This document shows positions 18,060 to 26,276 of a stretch of 64,000 nucleotides of DNA, piece after piece (the stretch's first letter is position 1; each line of letters opens with the position of its first letter). Below the pieces are notes generated by a model that worked only from the letters and a program-made list of their open reading frames with translations, did no database searches and was not told where the DNA came from. Source of the stretch: Bacteroidales bacterium (GTDB lineage Bacteria > Bacteroidota > Bacteroidia > Bacteroidales > Bacteroidaceae); the NCBI GenBank assembly GCA_022772475.1, contig JALEZQ010000027.1:22432-86431 (forward strand). Direction: 5' to 3'. A program made the position numbers and the translations under genes.

Positions 18060-19052
18060 TCAGCGCTGCGTCTGGCGGTACATGTCGTGGAGTGCCGCCC
18101 GCGGCATACCGTACTTGACGGCAGCGTCGAGGTCGCGTCGCGCCGCCGCCTTCTGCCCCATCTTGAGATAGAGCGCCGCACGGTCGCGGTAGAGGTAGGC
18201 GTCGTCGGGCGTCAGGCGCAGCGCCGCGGCATAGTCGTCGATGGCGGCCTCCGTCCGCCCCATGGCGTCGAGCAACTGTGCGCGTGCCGTGAAGCCCTCC
18301 GCCATCTCGGGATGTGCGGCCACGAAGGTCGTCAGGAGGTCCAGTGCTGCCTGCCGCTGCCCCATGTCGTCCAGCAGGCGGGCCTTCATCAGCGCCGCGG
18401 CCGTATTTTCGGGGTCCTCGCGCAGGATGATCTCGATGTCCTCCATCGCCAGGTCGGGATGGTGCCCCTTAGCCTGTATGGCAGCGCGCAGGAAGAGCAG
18501 ACGTGTGCGCTCTTCGGCGCTGGGGTTGAGGCGCAGGATGGCGGCACAGTCTTCCGCCGCCGCCGTGAGCGACCCCAGTTCGTAGTAGCACACCGCGCGG
18601 TGGTAGCGCGAGGGGAGGTAGTCGTGATGCCCGGCCAGCACATCGGTATAGAGCGTCACCGCCTGCCGCCAGTCGTTGTGCGCCAGGGCGATGTCGCCCA
18701 GATGGTGCTTGAGCAGGTAGTTTCCCGGTGCGTCGGGCCGCAGTTTCAGCGCCTGATGCAGACGGCTCTCGGCCTCCTGCAGCGAGTCGGCCGCCATGGC
18801 GTTGAGGGCGCGGCGCACATGGTCGATGTAGGCCAGCGAGTCGGCCCGCTGGCGCTCCTTGATGCCGCGTTCTTGGCTGTAGTCGTCCGCCGTCTTGGGG
18901 CGCACCTGCCCCGTGTTCATGTCGATGATGGTCTGCGCGGCAGCCTGCGGGGCAGTCCACAGCAGGCCGGCCGCCACGCACAGGACGGCGAGCAGCGCAG
19001 ATTGCAGCGCACGGCCGTGGTGGAGGGAAAGGGGGAAATGCCGTGCCATCAT
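18060..19052 (-). CDS. Secreted TPR-repeat protein
   Basis: The 330-residue protein has a signal peptide (ALLAVLCVAAGLLWTAPQAAAQ). At least six tetratricopeptide-like helix pairs follow, recognised by repeated patterns such as AMAADSLQEAESRLHQALKL, HRAVCYYELGSLTAAAEDCA and YRDRAALYLKMGQKAAARRD. TPR domains mediate protein-protein contacts; the partner is unknown. The start codon overlaps the stop of the upstream lipoprotein gene (ATGA on the minus strand), so the two are translationally coupled and probably work together in the envelope. The reading frame continues upstream but is the shadow of the lipoprotein gene. Confidence 0.82.
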   Translation of the reverse strand: MMARHFPLSLHHGRALQSALLAVLCVAAGLLWTAPQAAAQTIIDMNTGQVRPKTADDYSQERGIKERQRADSLAYIDHVRRALNAMAADSLQEAESRLHQALKLRPDAPGNYLLKHHLGDIALAHNDWRQAVTLYTDVLAGHHDYLPSRYHRAVCYYELGSLTAAAEDCAAILRLNPSAEERTRLLFLRAAIQAKGHHPDLAMEDIEIILREDPENTAAALMKARLLDDMGQRQAALDLLTTFVAAHPEMAEGFTARAQLLDAMGRTEAAIDDYAAALRLTPDDAYLYRDRAALYLKMGQKAAARRDLDAAVKYGMPRAALHDMYRQTQR

Positions 19053-19429
19053 TCGCCTATCGTGAAGTAGATGGTGTCGCCATAGGCCGTGCCCATGCCG
19101 TTGCGGGCGTAGGCCAGGGCATAGTAGCGGCCGGCATCGAGGCGGCCCGTCCGGCACGCGAAGATGGGCGCCTCGAGCGTGGCGGCCTCGTCGGCCTTGA
19201 GGGTGACGCGCAGGGTATCGTTGCCATAGAGGAAACCACACTCCTTGATGCTGCTGTTGTGCGAGGTGAGCACCTCGCCGCGCAGCACGACGCTGTCGGC
19301 CGTCACGGTGTAGGAACGTGTGGCCACGGTGGGCTCCAGGGGCTGTTCGCCGGCGCGGTCTTCACCGCTGCAGGCGGCTGTCGCCGTCAGGGCCGCTGCG
19401 GCCCAAAGCATGTGGGTCAGAAATCTCAT
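19049..19429 (-). CDS. Small lipoprotein with Ig/FN3-like domain
   Basis: The 126-residue product has a lipoprotein signal ending LTATAAC-SGED, with acylated Cys at about residue 20. A single beta-sandwich domain follows (VTADSVVLRGEVLTSHNSSI, then ECGFLYGNDTLRV). This pattern, in which a 'Gf-y' strand follows a short loop, resembles FN3-like domains common in Bacteroidales surface lipoproteins. No function is known. It is coupled by a 4-nt overlap to the TPR gene and follows tilS by 57 nt. A run of 12 cytosines (sense strand) lies 11 nt before the start codon. Confidence 0.72.
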   Translation of the reverse strand: MRFLTHMLWAAAALTATAACSGEDRAGEQPLEPTVATRSYTVTADSVVLRGEVLTSHNSSIKECGFLYGNDTLRVTLKADEAATLEAPIFACRTGRLDAGRYYALAYARNGMGTAYGDTIYFTIGE

Positions 19430-19440
19430 CGTTGGGGAAT

Positions 19441-19452
19441 GGGGGGGGGGGG
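19441..19452. repeat. Homopolymer G12 (C12 on the coding strand)
   Basis: Twelve consecutive G residues on the plus strand lie in the spacer between tilS and the lipoprotein start, 11 nt upstream of the lipoprotein ATG. The length suits slipped-strand variation. Confidence 0.85.
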
Positions 19453-19486
19453 AGGAAAGGGGGTTGGAAAATGAAAGAGCGGTGCA

Positions 19487-20884
19487 TCAGAGGCCGGACG
19501 TGGCGTCGCCCACTCCGGGCGTCGGGGCCATCCGCAGCAGCCACACGCGGGTCGTGGCCTCGGTGATGGCGGCGCGGCGTGCCGCGCGTTGTCCCACGAG
19601 CCACAACAGGTCGTCGCCGTCGGCCACCACCGTCTGCCATTCGCGCTCCAGACGGGAGACGTGGCGGTCGGTCAGGTAGTCGCTCACCAAGCGTGTGCCC
19701 TGTGCGCCATAGGGTGCGAAGCGCTCGCCCGGTGCCACGCGGCGATATTCGGGCGCCGCCCCTGTGCGGTCGGCATCCAGCGCCACGCTGTCCGTGCCGC
19801 GGGGTATGGCCTCGAGGTCCTGACGGTCCATGAGCGTCAGCGTCAGCGTCATGCCGTCGGGCAGGGCGATTTGCGTCTCGTAGGTCCCGCCGGCCTCGGC
19901 GCGCTGACGCAGGGCGTCTAAGGGCAGGGGCACGGGGGCGAAGGCTGTGGGGCGGCGCACCACCTCTAAGCGGCCACGGTAGGGAGCGGCCTGCCATTCA
20001 GGGGCCTGGAAGCAGGCGCGTGGCCCGAGCGAGGCCAGCGGGTGCATGGCGGCCACGTCGGCCGCCGTGAATCCGAAGCGGGTGGCCAGGGCGTCGCGCA
20101 GACTGCCCGTGGCCAGCGTTGCGGCGCCGAAGGCCCACCCGTGGGGAAGGGGTTCGGCATGGGCAGTGAGCAGGGTGGCCTGCTCGCGGTCGTAGGCCGC
20201 GGCGGCATGGGCCAGACGGCGCATGTCGGCGCGCAGCGTGCGGCGCACGGCGGGGTTGAGCGTCTCGAGCAGGGGCAGCACGCGGTGGCGCACGAGGTTG
20301 CGCTTATAGGCGGTGTCGGCATTGCTGCTGTCGGTGACGTAGTCCTGCCCGCGGGCGGCGAGATAGGCCAGGATGTCGGCGCGCGTGGCGTCGAGCAAGG
20401 GGCGCACCACGCCGGGCCGGGCATAGGCCATGCCGGTCAGGCCGTGGATGCCGGTGCCGCGCACCAGATTGAGGAGCATGGTCTCCACTTCGTCGTCCAT
20501 GTGGTGGGCCACGCAGACGGCGCTCAGGTCATGCCGGCGCAGCAGGTCGGCAAACCAGGTGTAGCGCAGGCGTCGGGCGGCCATCTCGATGCTCTCGCCA
20601 TGACTGCGGGCCTCGGCACGGGTGTCGAAGCGCACGGTGTGGAGCCGCACGCCGAGGCGCCGGCACAGGTCGGCGGCAAAGCGGGCATCGCGGTCGCTCT
20701 CCTCGCCGCGCAGGCCGAAGTGGCAGTGGGCGGCCTCTATGCGGTAGCCGGCCTCGTGCATGAGCAGCAGCAGAGCCACGGAATCGGCACCGCCGCTCAG
20801 GGCTACCAGATAGCCATGGGCGGCGTCGAGCAGACCGTGGGCGGCCACGGTGCGGGCGAAGAGGGCAGGCAGGGTGGGAGGCAT
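19487..20884 (-). CDS. tilS: tRNA(Ile)-lysidine synthase
   Basis: TilS attaches lysine to C34 of the CAT-anticodon tRNA-Ile, converting it to read AUA. The 465-residue protein contains the PP-loop ATPase motif LVALSGGADSVALLLLMHEA (about residues 27-46), HCHFGLRGEESDRD, AHHMDDEVETMLLNLVRGTG, VRPLL and DSSNADTAYKRNLVRHRVLP, all diagnostic. The C-terminal half matches the TilS substrate-binding regions (APGERFAPYGAQGTRLVSDY, LTDRHVSRLEREWQTVV). It follows the radical SAM gene by 33 nt. Confidence 0.95.
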   Translation of the reverse strand: MPPTLPALFARTVAAHGLLDAAHGYLVALSGGADSVALLLLMHEAGYRIEAAHCHFGLRGEESDRDARFAADLCRRLGVRLHTVRFDTRAEARSHGESIEMAARRLRYTWFADLLRRHDLSAVCVAHHMDDEVETMLLNLVRGTGIHGLTGMAYARPGVVRPLLDATRADILAYLAARGQDYVTDSSNADTAYKRNLVRHRVLPLLETLNPAVRRTLRADMRRLAHAAAAYDREQATLLTAHAEPLPHGWAFGAATLATGSLRDALATRFGFTAADVAAMHPLASLGPRACFQAPEWQAAPYRGRLEVVRRPTAFAPVPLPLDALRQRAEAGGTYETQIALPDGMTLTLTLMDRQDLEAIPRGTDSVALDADRTGAAPEYRRVAPGERFAPYGAQGTRLVSDYLTDRHVSRLEREWQTVVADGDDLLWLVGQRAARRAAITEATTRVWLLRMAPTPGVGDATSGL

Positions 20885-20917
20885 GGGCGGGCGATGCGGG
20901 AAGGGTGCAGGGGTGGG

Positions 20918-21697
20918 TCAGTAGGACGCTGTGGCGTCGTGGCCGCGCTGGCGCAGCAGGTTGACGATGCGGTCCAGTTCGTCGTGCGTGGCCTTCTGCA
21001 GGTGGTGGCAGGGGGTCTCGCGGTCGATGGTATAGACCATGACGCGCCGGGGCCGTATGCGGTCGATGGCATCGAGCCAGGGCATGACGTAGGCGTCGCC
21101 GGTGTTATCGACGTCGTGGCCCTCGTCGTCAGTGCCTTTGAGAAACATGCTCTGCACGATGACGTGGCCGTCGTAGGCGCAGAGGGCTTCAACGACGCGC
21201 TCTACGTCGTAGGCGCCGGTGGGGCGATCGACGCGCCGGATGAAGTCGGCGCTGACGGTATCGAGTTTCTGGATGTTGTCGTCCACGCGCATCAGGGCGT
21301 CGCGCACCTCGGGGCGGTGGCAGAGGGTGGCGTTGCTCAGCACGCTGACGCGGGCCTCAGGACAGTGGGCGTCACGCAGCCGCAGGGTGTCGTCGATGAT
21401 GGCGGCGAAGTCGGGGTGGGCGGTGGGCTCGCCATTACCGGCGAAGGTCAGCACATCGGGCACGCGGCCGTCGGCCACCATCTGCCGCAGTTGGCGCTCC
21501 AGCGCCTCGGCTACCTGTTGGCGCGTGGGGCGCGGGGCATGGGGCCGGTGGTCGCTGTTGTAGCCACACTCGCAGTAGATGCAGTCGAAGGTGCACACCT
21601 TGCCGTCGGCGGGCATGAGGTTGATGCCCAGGGACAGACCGAGCCTGCGGCTGTGCACAGGCCCGAAGATGGGGGAGGGATATATGACGGTGGACAT
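20918..21697 (-). CDS. Radical SAM protein
   Basis: The 259-residue protein has the radical SAM cluster motif CTFDCIYCECGY (Cx3Cx2C) near residue 35, an early GPVHSRRLGLSLGINL block and TFAGNGEPTAHPDFAAIID. These resemble the YfkB/MoaA-like group of small radical SAM proteins often annotated as Fe-S oxidoreductases. The substrate is unknown. The start at 21697 (MSTVIYPSPIFGPVHSRR) is preferred because a TAACTTTG promoter element lies just upstream. An ATG 21 nt further up would almost coincide with the transcription start. It is first in the unit with tilS, lipoprotein and TPR genes. Confidence 0.85.
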   Translation of the reverse strand: MSTVIYPSPIFGPVHSRRLGLSLGINLMPADGKVCTFDCIYCECGYNSDHRPHAPRPTRQQVAEALERQLRQMVADGRVPDVLTFAGNGEPTAHPDFAAIIDDTLRLRDAHCPEARVSVLSNATLCHRPEVRDALMRVDDNIQKLDTVSADFIRRVDRPTGAYDVERVVEALCAYDGHVIVQSMFLKGTDDEGHDVDNTGDAYVMPWLDAIDRIRPRRVMVYTIDRETPCHHLQKATHDELDRIVNLLRQRGHDATASY

Positions 21698-21721
21698 ACG
21701 TTTGTTCTTGCTTATCATGTG

Positions 21722-21729
21722 CAAAGTTA
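21722..21729 (-). promoter_or_regulatory. -7 element for radical SAM-tilS unit
   Basis: The minus strand reads TAACTTTG, 25 nt upstream of the radical SAM start codon; this supports the 21697 start. Confidence 0.6.
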
Positions 21730-21909
21730 CGATGCCCCGCCCGATGGGCAAAGCACGGGGGTGGTTTTTTGAGGGGAGGGGTGGGACCGACTTACCTAAA
21801 AAGGGTTAAAAGCGTCGTCGTCTCTAGCGCCCAATTTACGCATTTTTGGGTATTGTGCGCCTTGGGCTTTATACCGTCCTTTGCACCATCAAACCACAAA
21901 GTCTTAAAT

Positions 21910-23298
21910 ATGTCTAAAAAGGTCCTTCTATTGATGGTGCTGGCCTGCGGGGCGGGCTTCAGCACGGCCCGGGGTGCCGACGGCGTCACGGGAGCATCTC
22001 CTGCCGCGGCCGACACGGCACACCTTACGCCGATAGTGCAGAAACTGTCGCGTCTGAGTCTGGGCGGCTATGGCGAGGCGGTGATGTCGCGCTACTTCTA
22101 CAGTCAGAGTTTCAACCGCTATAATGCGCCCGAACGCTATCGCAACGATGCGAGCCACGGGCGTTTCGACCTGCCTCACGTCACGCTCAACTTGGGCTAC
22201 GACTTCGGCCACGGCTGGACGCTGGGCACGGAGATCGAGTTTGAGCACGGCGGCAATGAAACGGCTGTGGAGATGGAGGCCGAGGAGTCGGGCGAATATG
22301 AGGCCGAGACTGAGAAGGGTGGCGAAGTGGCCCTTGAGCAGTTTTGGCTGAACAAGGCGTTTTGGGGCGGACGCTTCAACGTCAAGGCGGGCGAAATCAT
22401 TGTGCCTGTGGGCTACACCAACGCCCACCACGAACCGTTCAATTTCTTCACCTGCTACCGCCCTGAGGGTGAATCGACCATCTTACCCTGCACCTGGCAC
22501 CAGTTGGGTGTGTCGCTGTGGGGACGTCTCAACCAATGGCAGTATGAGGTGCAGTTGCTCTCGGCGCTCAACTCGGAGAGTTTCACGGCCGAGGGCTTCG
22601 TCCATCAGGGTGCCACCAGCCCTTACGAATATAAGGTGGCCAACTGTTACGCCGCGGCTGCCCGCCTTGACAACTATTCGGTGCCGGGCCTGCGGGTGGG
22701 TGTGAGCGCCTATTACGGCCACACTTTCCGCAACTCTATCCGCACGCCGGGAGCCTCGTACGACGATGTGACGGGTGCCCTGGGCATCGTCTCGGGCGAC
22801 TTCCAACTGAAGCGCGGCCCCTGGGTGGTGCGCGGCAACGTGGTCTATGCCCACCTGGCCGATGCCGACCGCATATCGACCTATAATAAGGCCAATGCCA
22901 CACACCACAAGTATCAGGACGGCAACCCCTTCCACAACACCAACATTGCCAGCAACGCACTGACCTACAGCCTGGAGGCGGGTTACGACGTCTTCTCGCT
23001 CATCGCCAAACTCAGAAACCAGCAGCGCCTGTTCATCTTCGGCCGCTACGACCACTACGACAGCATGGCCGCGGGTACCTACCGCAACCAGTACGGCTAC
23101 TGCGCGCCCCACATCGCCACCGTGGGTTTCAACTACTATCCCATCCGGCAAGTGGTCATCAAGGGCGAGTATGCCTACCGCGCCTTCCGCAAGCCCAACA
23201 ACAGCGGCCTGAGCAGCGACAGCCCGCTCTACGTCCAGCCCTACAATAACGAGCCTTCCGTCAGTCTGAGCATCGCCTACCAGGGCTGGTTTCTCTGA
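21910..23298 (+). CDS. Outer-membrane beta-barrel (porin-like) protein
   Basis: The 462-residue protein starts with a signal peptide (VLLLMVLACGAGFSTARGAD) and continues as alternating amphipathic strands: LSLGGYGEAVMSRYFYS, LPHVTLNLGYDFGHGWTLGT, VGVSAYYGHTF and IATVGFNYYPIRQVVIKGEY. It ends in an aromatic residue pair near the C-terminus (GWFL), as outer-membrane barrels do. It resembles phosphate-selective porin O/P-like barrels. A strongly acidic stretch (residues about 119-140, many Glu) lies in a predicted loop, and two Cys flank the ESTIL segment. It is first in the block with imelysin, DUF1111 and CcsBA, so it may be the outer-membrane component of that system (inference). The frame is open 141 nt upstream, but only the 21910 ATG begins a signal peptide. 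Confidence 0.8.
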   Translation: MSKKVLLLMVLACGAGFSTARGADGVTGASPAAADTAHLTPIVQKLSRLSLGGYGEAVMSRYFYSQSFNRYNAPERYRNDASHGRFDLPHVTLNLGYDFGHGWTLGTEIEFEHGGNETAVEMEAEESGEYEAETEKGGEVALEQFWLNKAFWGGRFNVKAGEIIVPVGYTNAHHEPFNFFTCYRPEGESTILPCTWHQLGVSLWGRLNQWQYEVQLLSALNSESFTAEGFVHQGATSPYEYKVANCYAAAARLDNYSVPGLRVGVSAYYGHTFRNSIRTPGASYDDVTGALGIVSGDFQLKRGPWVVRGNVVYAHLADADRISTYNKANATHHKYQDGNPFHNTNIASNALTYSLEAGYDVFSLIAKLRNQQRLFIFGRYDHYDSMAAGTYRNQYGYCAPHIATVGFNYYPIRQVVIKGEYAYRAFRKPNNSGLSSDSPLYVQPYNNEPSVSLSIAYQGWFL

Positions 23299-23396
23299 AT
23301 CAAGCCTTTTGTCGATGCCTCGCTATGCACACACAGACTATCCACACACAATCTATCCCACGCAATCTATCTAATCACACAAAATCATAACCCATA

Positions 23397-24593
23397 ATGA
23401 AACCCAACTTTCACCCCCTTATCGCCCTTACGCTGGGCGCTTGCGCATGCGGTGTGATGCCCTCATGCTCTTCCGATGATCCCGTCGAAATTGTCATCGT
23501 GACCGGTAGCCAAGAGGCCATGAACGAGGCATGCAACCAGTGGAAAGTGGCCCGTGCCGACTGGGAGCAGAGCGAGGCTTTCCTCTTCGGTGCTGCCGAC
23601 AAGTATTCCATCGACCCACACACCGACACCTGGCCCGTTGACCGCACGGCGCTGGCCAGCGTGCTGCGCGACGAGAGCATCATGGCCGACATCGAAAACA
23701 AGGTGCGACAGCTCAACTCGGGCCTGCTGGGCTACCACGGCATCGAGTATGTGCTCTTCCGCAACGGCCAGCCGCGCGACATCAGCCAACTCACGACGCT
23801 CGAATACCGCTATGTCTGCGCCGTGGCCAAAGACCTGTATCAGGCCACCTGCGTGCTGCAGACCACATGGGATGGGGCCAAGAGCGGCACCCGCTATAAT
23901 GAGGCGGTCAACTATCTGGCCTCGCACAGCACCCTCGACGACGACGGCAACGTCACGGGCGAAGGCCTGAACTATACCGACTTCGGCGCCAACTTCAAGA
24001 CTACCCCCTCTGACGAATATGATAGCGACCTGGATGCCACCATACAGATTATCGAGGGCGCACGCGACATCATCGGCGAGGTGGCGGGCTCTAAGATCGG
24101 ACTGCCATGGTCCGGACAGGACGACTCGTACATCGAATCGCCCTATGCCTACAACTCCATCACCGACTTCTACGACAACATCGTGGGCTGCCGCAATGCC
24201 CTCTACGGAGCGATAGGTGCTACGACGCCCAACGAGCAGTCGCTCATCTACTTCTGCCTCAACGCTGGCAACACCACGCTCAAGGCACAGGCACAGAACG
24301 TTCAGGAGAAACTGGAGGCTGCGCTCAGCCGCATCAACGCCATGAAGCGTCCCTTCGCGCTCTACTACGCCGATGCCTCGGTCAAGACGGCCATAGATGC
24401 CCTTGACGAACTCGACGGCGCTCTGGAAGAGATGGAGAGCACACTCAAGACCTACGCCGGCAACACCATCGTTGAGACACGCTGCAAGGCTATCAACGCC
24501 AACTATGTGGACAACGTCGTGGTCAAGACCTACACCAACCTCTGCGACCATGCGGAGAAACTCTATAACAGCATCGTCAACATCAAGGAATAA
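23397..24593 (+). CDS. Imelysin-family (peptidase M75) lipoprotein
   Basis: The 398-residue protein has a lipoprotein signal (GACACGVMPSC-SSDD) and an imelysin domain. The family motif GxHxxE appears as GYHGIE at residues 112-117, and the N-terminal WEQSEAFLFGAADKY block is present. Imelysins (IrpA, EfeO/EfeM relatives) are periplasmic or surface proteins of iron or haem uptake; the GxHxxE motif is thought to bind metal, and proteolytic activity is disputed. It lies 6 nt before the DUF1111 gene, the same association reported for imelysin and di-haem DUF1111 genes in other bacteria. It probably works at the outer membrane or periplasm. Confidence 0.9.
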   Translation: MKPNFHPLIALTLGACACGVMPSCSSDDPVEIVIVTGSQEAMNEACNQWKVARADWEQSEAFLFGAADKYSIDPHTDTWPVDRTALASVLRDESIMADIENKVRQLNSGLLGYHGIEYVLFRNGQPRDISQLTTLEYRYVCAVAKDLYQATCVLQTTWDGAKSGTRYNEAVNYLASHSTLDDDGNVTGEGLNYTDFGANFKTTPSDEYDSDLDATIQIIEGARDIIGEVAGSKIGLPWSGQDDSYIESPYAYNSITDFYDNIVGCRNALYGAIGATTPNEQSLIYFCLNAGNTTLKAQAQNVQEKLEAALSRINAMKRPFALYYADASVKTAIDALDELDGALEEMESTLKTYAGNTIVETRCKAINANYVDNVVVKTYTNLCDHAEKLYNSIVNIKE

Positions 24594-24598
24594 ACACC

Positions 24599-26272
24599 AT
24601 GAAACGCTTCTACCTGCCTGCCCTCCTGGCAGCAATGACTGCCGTATCCTGCTCGGACGACACGCCCGAAGCCCTGTCGTGGAATATCGGCGAGGGCACC
24701 GAATTGGACTATCCCGAAGACTACTTCACCGGTGGCCAACTGGGCACCACGGCCAACAACTCCTCTACCGCCTTCAAGCAACCCACGCCGGCGGTTGAAA
24801 ACGCGGCCATGGTCACAGCCTTCAACGAGGGCGAATACCTCTTCGAAAACGATTTCAACACCAACACCACGGGGGCCTTCCAGGGTCTCGGTCCGGTGTA
24901 TGTGCGCCCAGGCTGCCTCTACTGCCACCCGGGCTACGGACACGGCGCACGGCAAAACAGTTACTCGGCCCTGCAGCAGCGCAACGGCTACCTGCTGGTC
25001 ATTTACGACAAGAAGACCGACGCCTATATCCGCTCTGTAGCGGGCATGCCGCAGACGGGGGCCGTCAAACCGTTTAAGGCGCCCATCGACGAGACGCAGA
25101 TTCGCATCGAGTGGCAACGCTACACGGACGAGTGGGGCAACCGCTTCGACGATGGCGAGATCTACGACCTGACTTACCCTGAAGTGACCATCCCGGCCAC
25201 GGCCTACTATGCACCGGTTGTCGTGCAGCGCGATGGCCAGGACATCGTCATTCCAGCTTCGGCCTATGACGAGAACATTGGCATACGCCTCGAATCGACC
25301 ATCGGCATCTACGGCACGGGCTTGCTCGATGCCATCGACGACGACAGCATCACGGCACAGTGGCAGGCCGAAGCGGCCTACGCCACCCTCAATCCCTCAC
25401 TCTGGGACCAGGCTGCCGGCACGTGGAAAAGTTACTACAGCAACAGCCTGCAGGGCGATGGCACCAAGTATGTGCGCCGCTTCACCTATGCCTTGAGCCG
25501 CGGACCTGTGCTCGATGGCGCTGGCGCCAACGCCATCTGGAACATCACCAACGTCAACCGCCCCGACCGCCGCTACCACTACCTCGACCTGGCGGGTAAA
25601 TACTATGCCGAGAAGTCGGCCTCCGACCCTGAGGTGCAGGCCGGATTTACCGAGTATATCAACCGCATCGATCCCGACGGCAAGCATCCCGAGTGGCACA
25701 CGGGCTATCTGGAAAACGACATCAAGGCGTACCTCACCAGCCGCACACTCGATGCCGAGATGACCACCGAGCAGTATAAGAACCTCATGATTTGGCACCG
25801 CGGTCTGGCCGTCCCCGCCGCACGCAACACGACAACGGCCGACTTCCAGGCGGGCAAACGCCTGTTCACCCAGATGGGCTGCGCCACATGCCACCGCCCG
25901 TCGTGGATCACGGGCGACGACGAGATACACGACCCCAACCGTCTCTTCACCAACAGCGACATGCCGCGCTATCCCCATCAGAAGATATGGCCCTACACCG
26001 ACATGGTGCAGCACCGCCTGTTTATGAAGAATGACATACGCACGGGATGGTGCCGCACCACGCCTCTTTGGGGCCGCGGTCTGGCGGCCAAATGCGGATC
26101 GGGCACGGAGCGCCTGCACGACTGTCGCGCCCGCAACGTCATCGAGGCCATCATGTGGCACGGCTGCACGGGCGAGGGTGGCGTGAGCGATGCCTACGAG
26201 TCGGTCAAGAAGTTCCGCTCGCTGACCAAGGAGGAGCGCGACCAGGTGGTGCTCTTCATAGAATCTATTTAA
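24599..26272 (+). CDS. Di-haem DUF1111-family (thiol oxidoreductase-like) lipoprotein
   Basis: The 557-residue lipoprotein (AAMTAVSC-SDDT) has two c-type haem sites, CLYCH at residues 106-110 and CATCH at 428-432. It also has the family blocks ESTIGIYGTGLLDAIDDD, RTTPLWGRGL and LHDCRARNVIEAIMWHGCTG. DUF1111 proteins are related to di-haem cytochrome c peroxidases (MauG/CcpA fold) and are commonly found beside imelysin genes. The reaction is not established; periplasmic electron transfer linked to iron uptake is the usual suggestion. The 5-nt gap to ccsBA places the haem-attachment machinery immediately downstream. Several extra cysteines near the C-terminus are notable. Confidence 0.88.
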   Translation: MKRFYLPALLAAMTAVSCSDDTPEALSWNIGEGTELDYPEDYFTGGQLGTTANNSSTAFKQPTPAVENAAMVTAFNEGEYLFENDFNTNTTGAFQGLGPVYVRPGCLYCHPGYGHGARQNSYSALQQRNGYLLVIYDKKTDAYIRSVAGMPQTGAVKPFKAPIDETQIRIEWQRYTDEWGNRFDDGEIYDLTYPEVTIPATAYYAPVVVQRDGQDIVIPASAYDENIGIRLESTIGIYGTGLLDAIDDDSITAQWQAEAAYATLNPSLWDQAAGTWKSYYSNSLQGDGTKYVRRFTYALSRGPVLDGAGANAIWNITNVNRPDRRYHYLDLAGKYYAEKSASDPEVQAGFTEYINRIDPDGKHPEWHTGYLENDIKAYLTSRTLDAEMTTEQYKNLMIWHRGLAVPAARNTTTADFQAGKRLFTQMGCATCHRPSWITGDDEIHDPNRLFTNSDMPRYPHQKIWPYTDMVQHRLFMKNDIRTGWCRTTPLWGRGLAAKCGSGTERLHDCRARNVIEAIMWHGCTGEGGVSDAYESVKKFRSLTKEERDQVVLFIESI

Positions 26273-26276
26273 GGCG

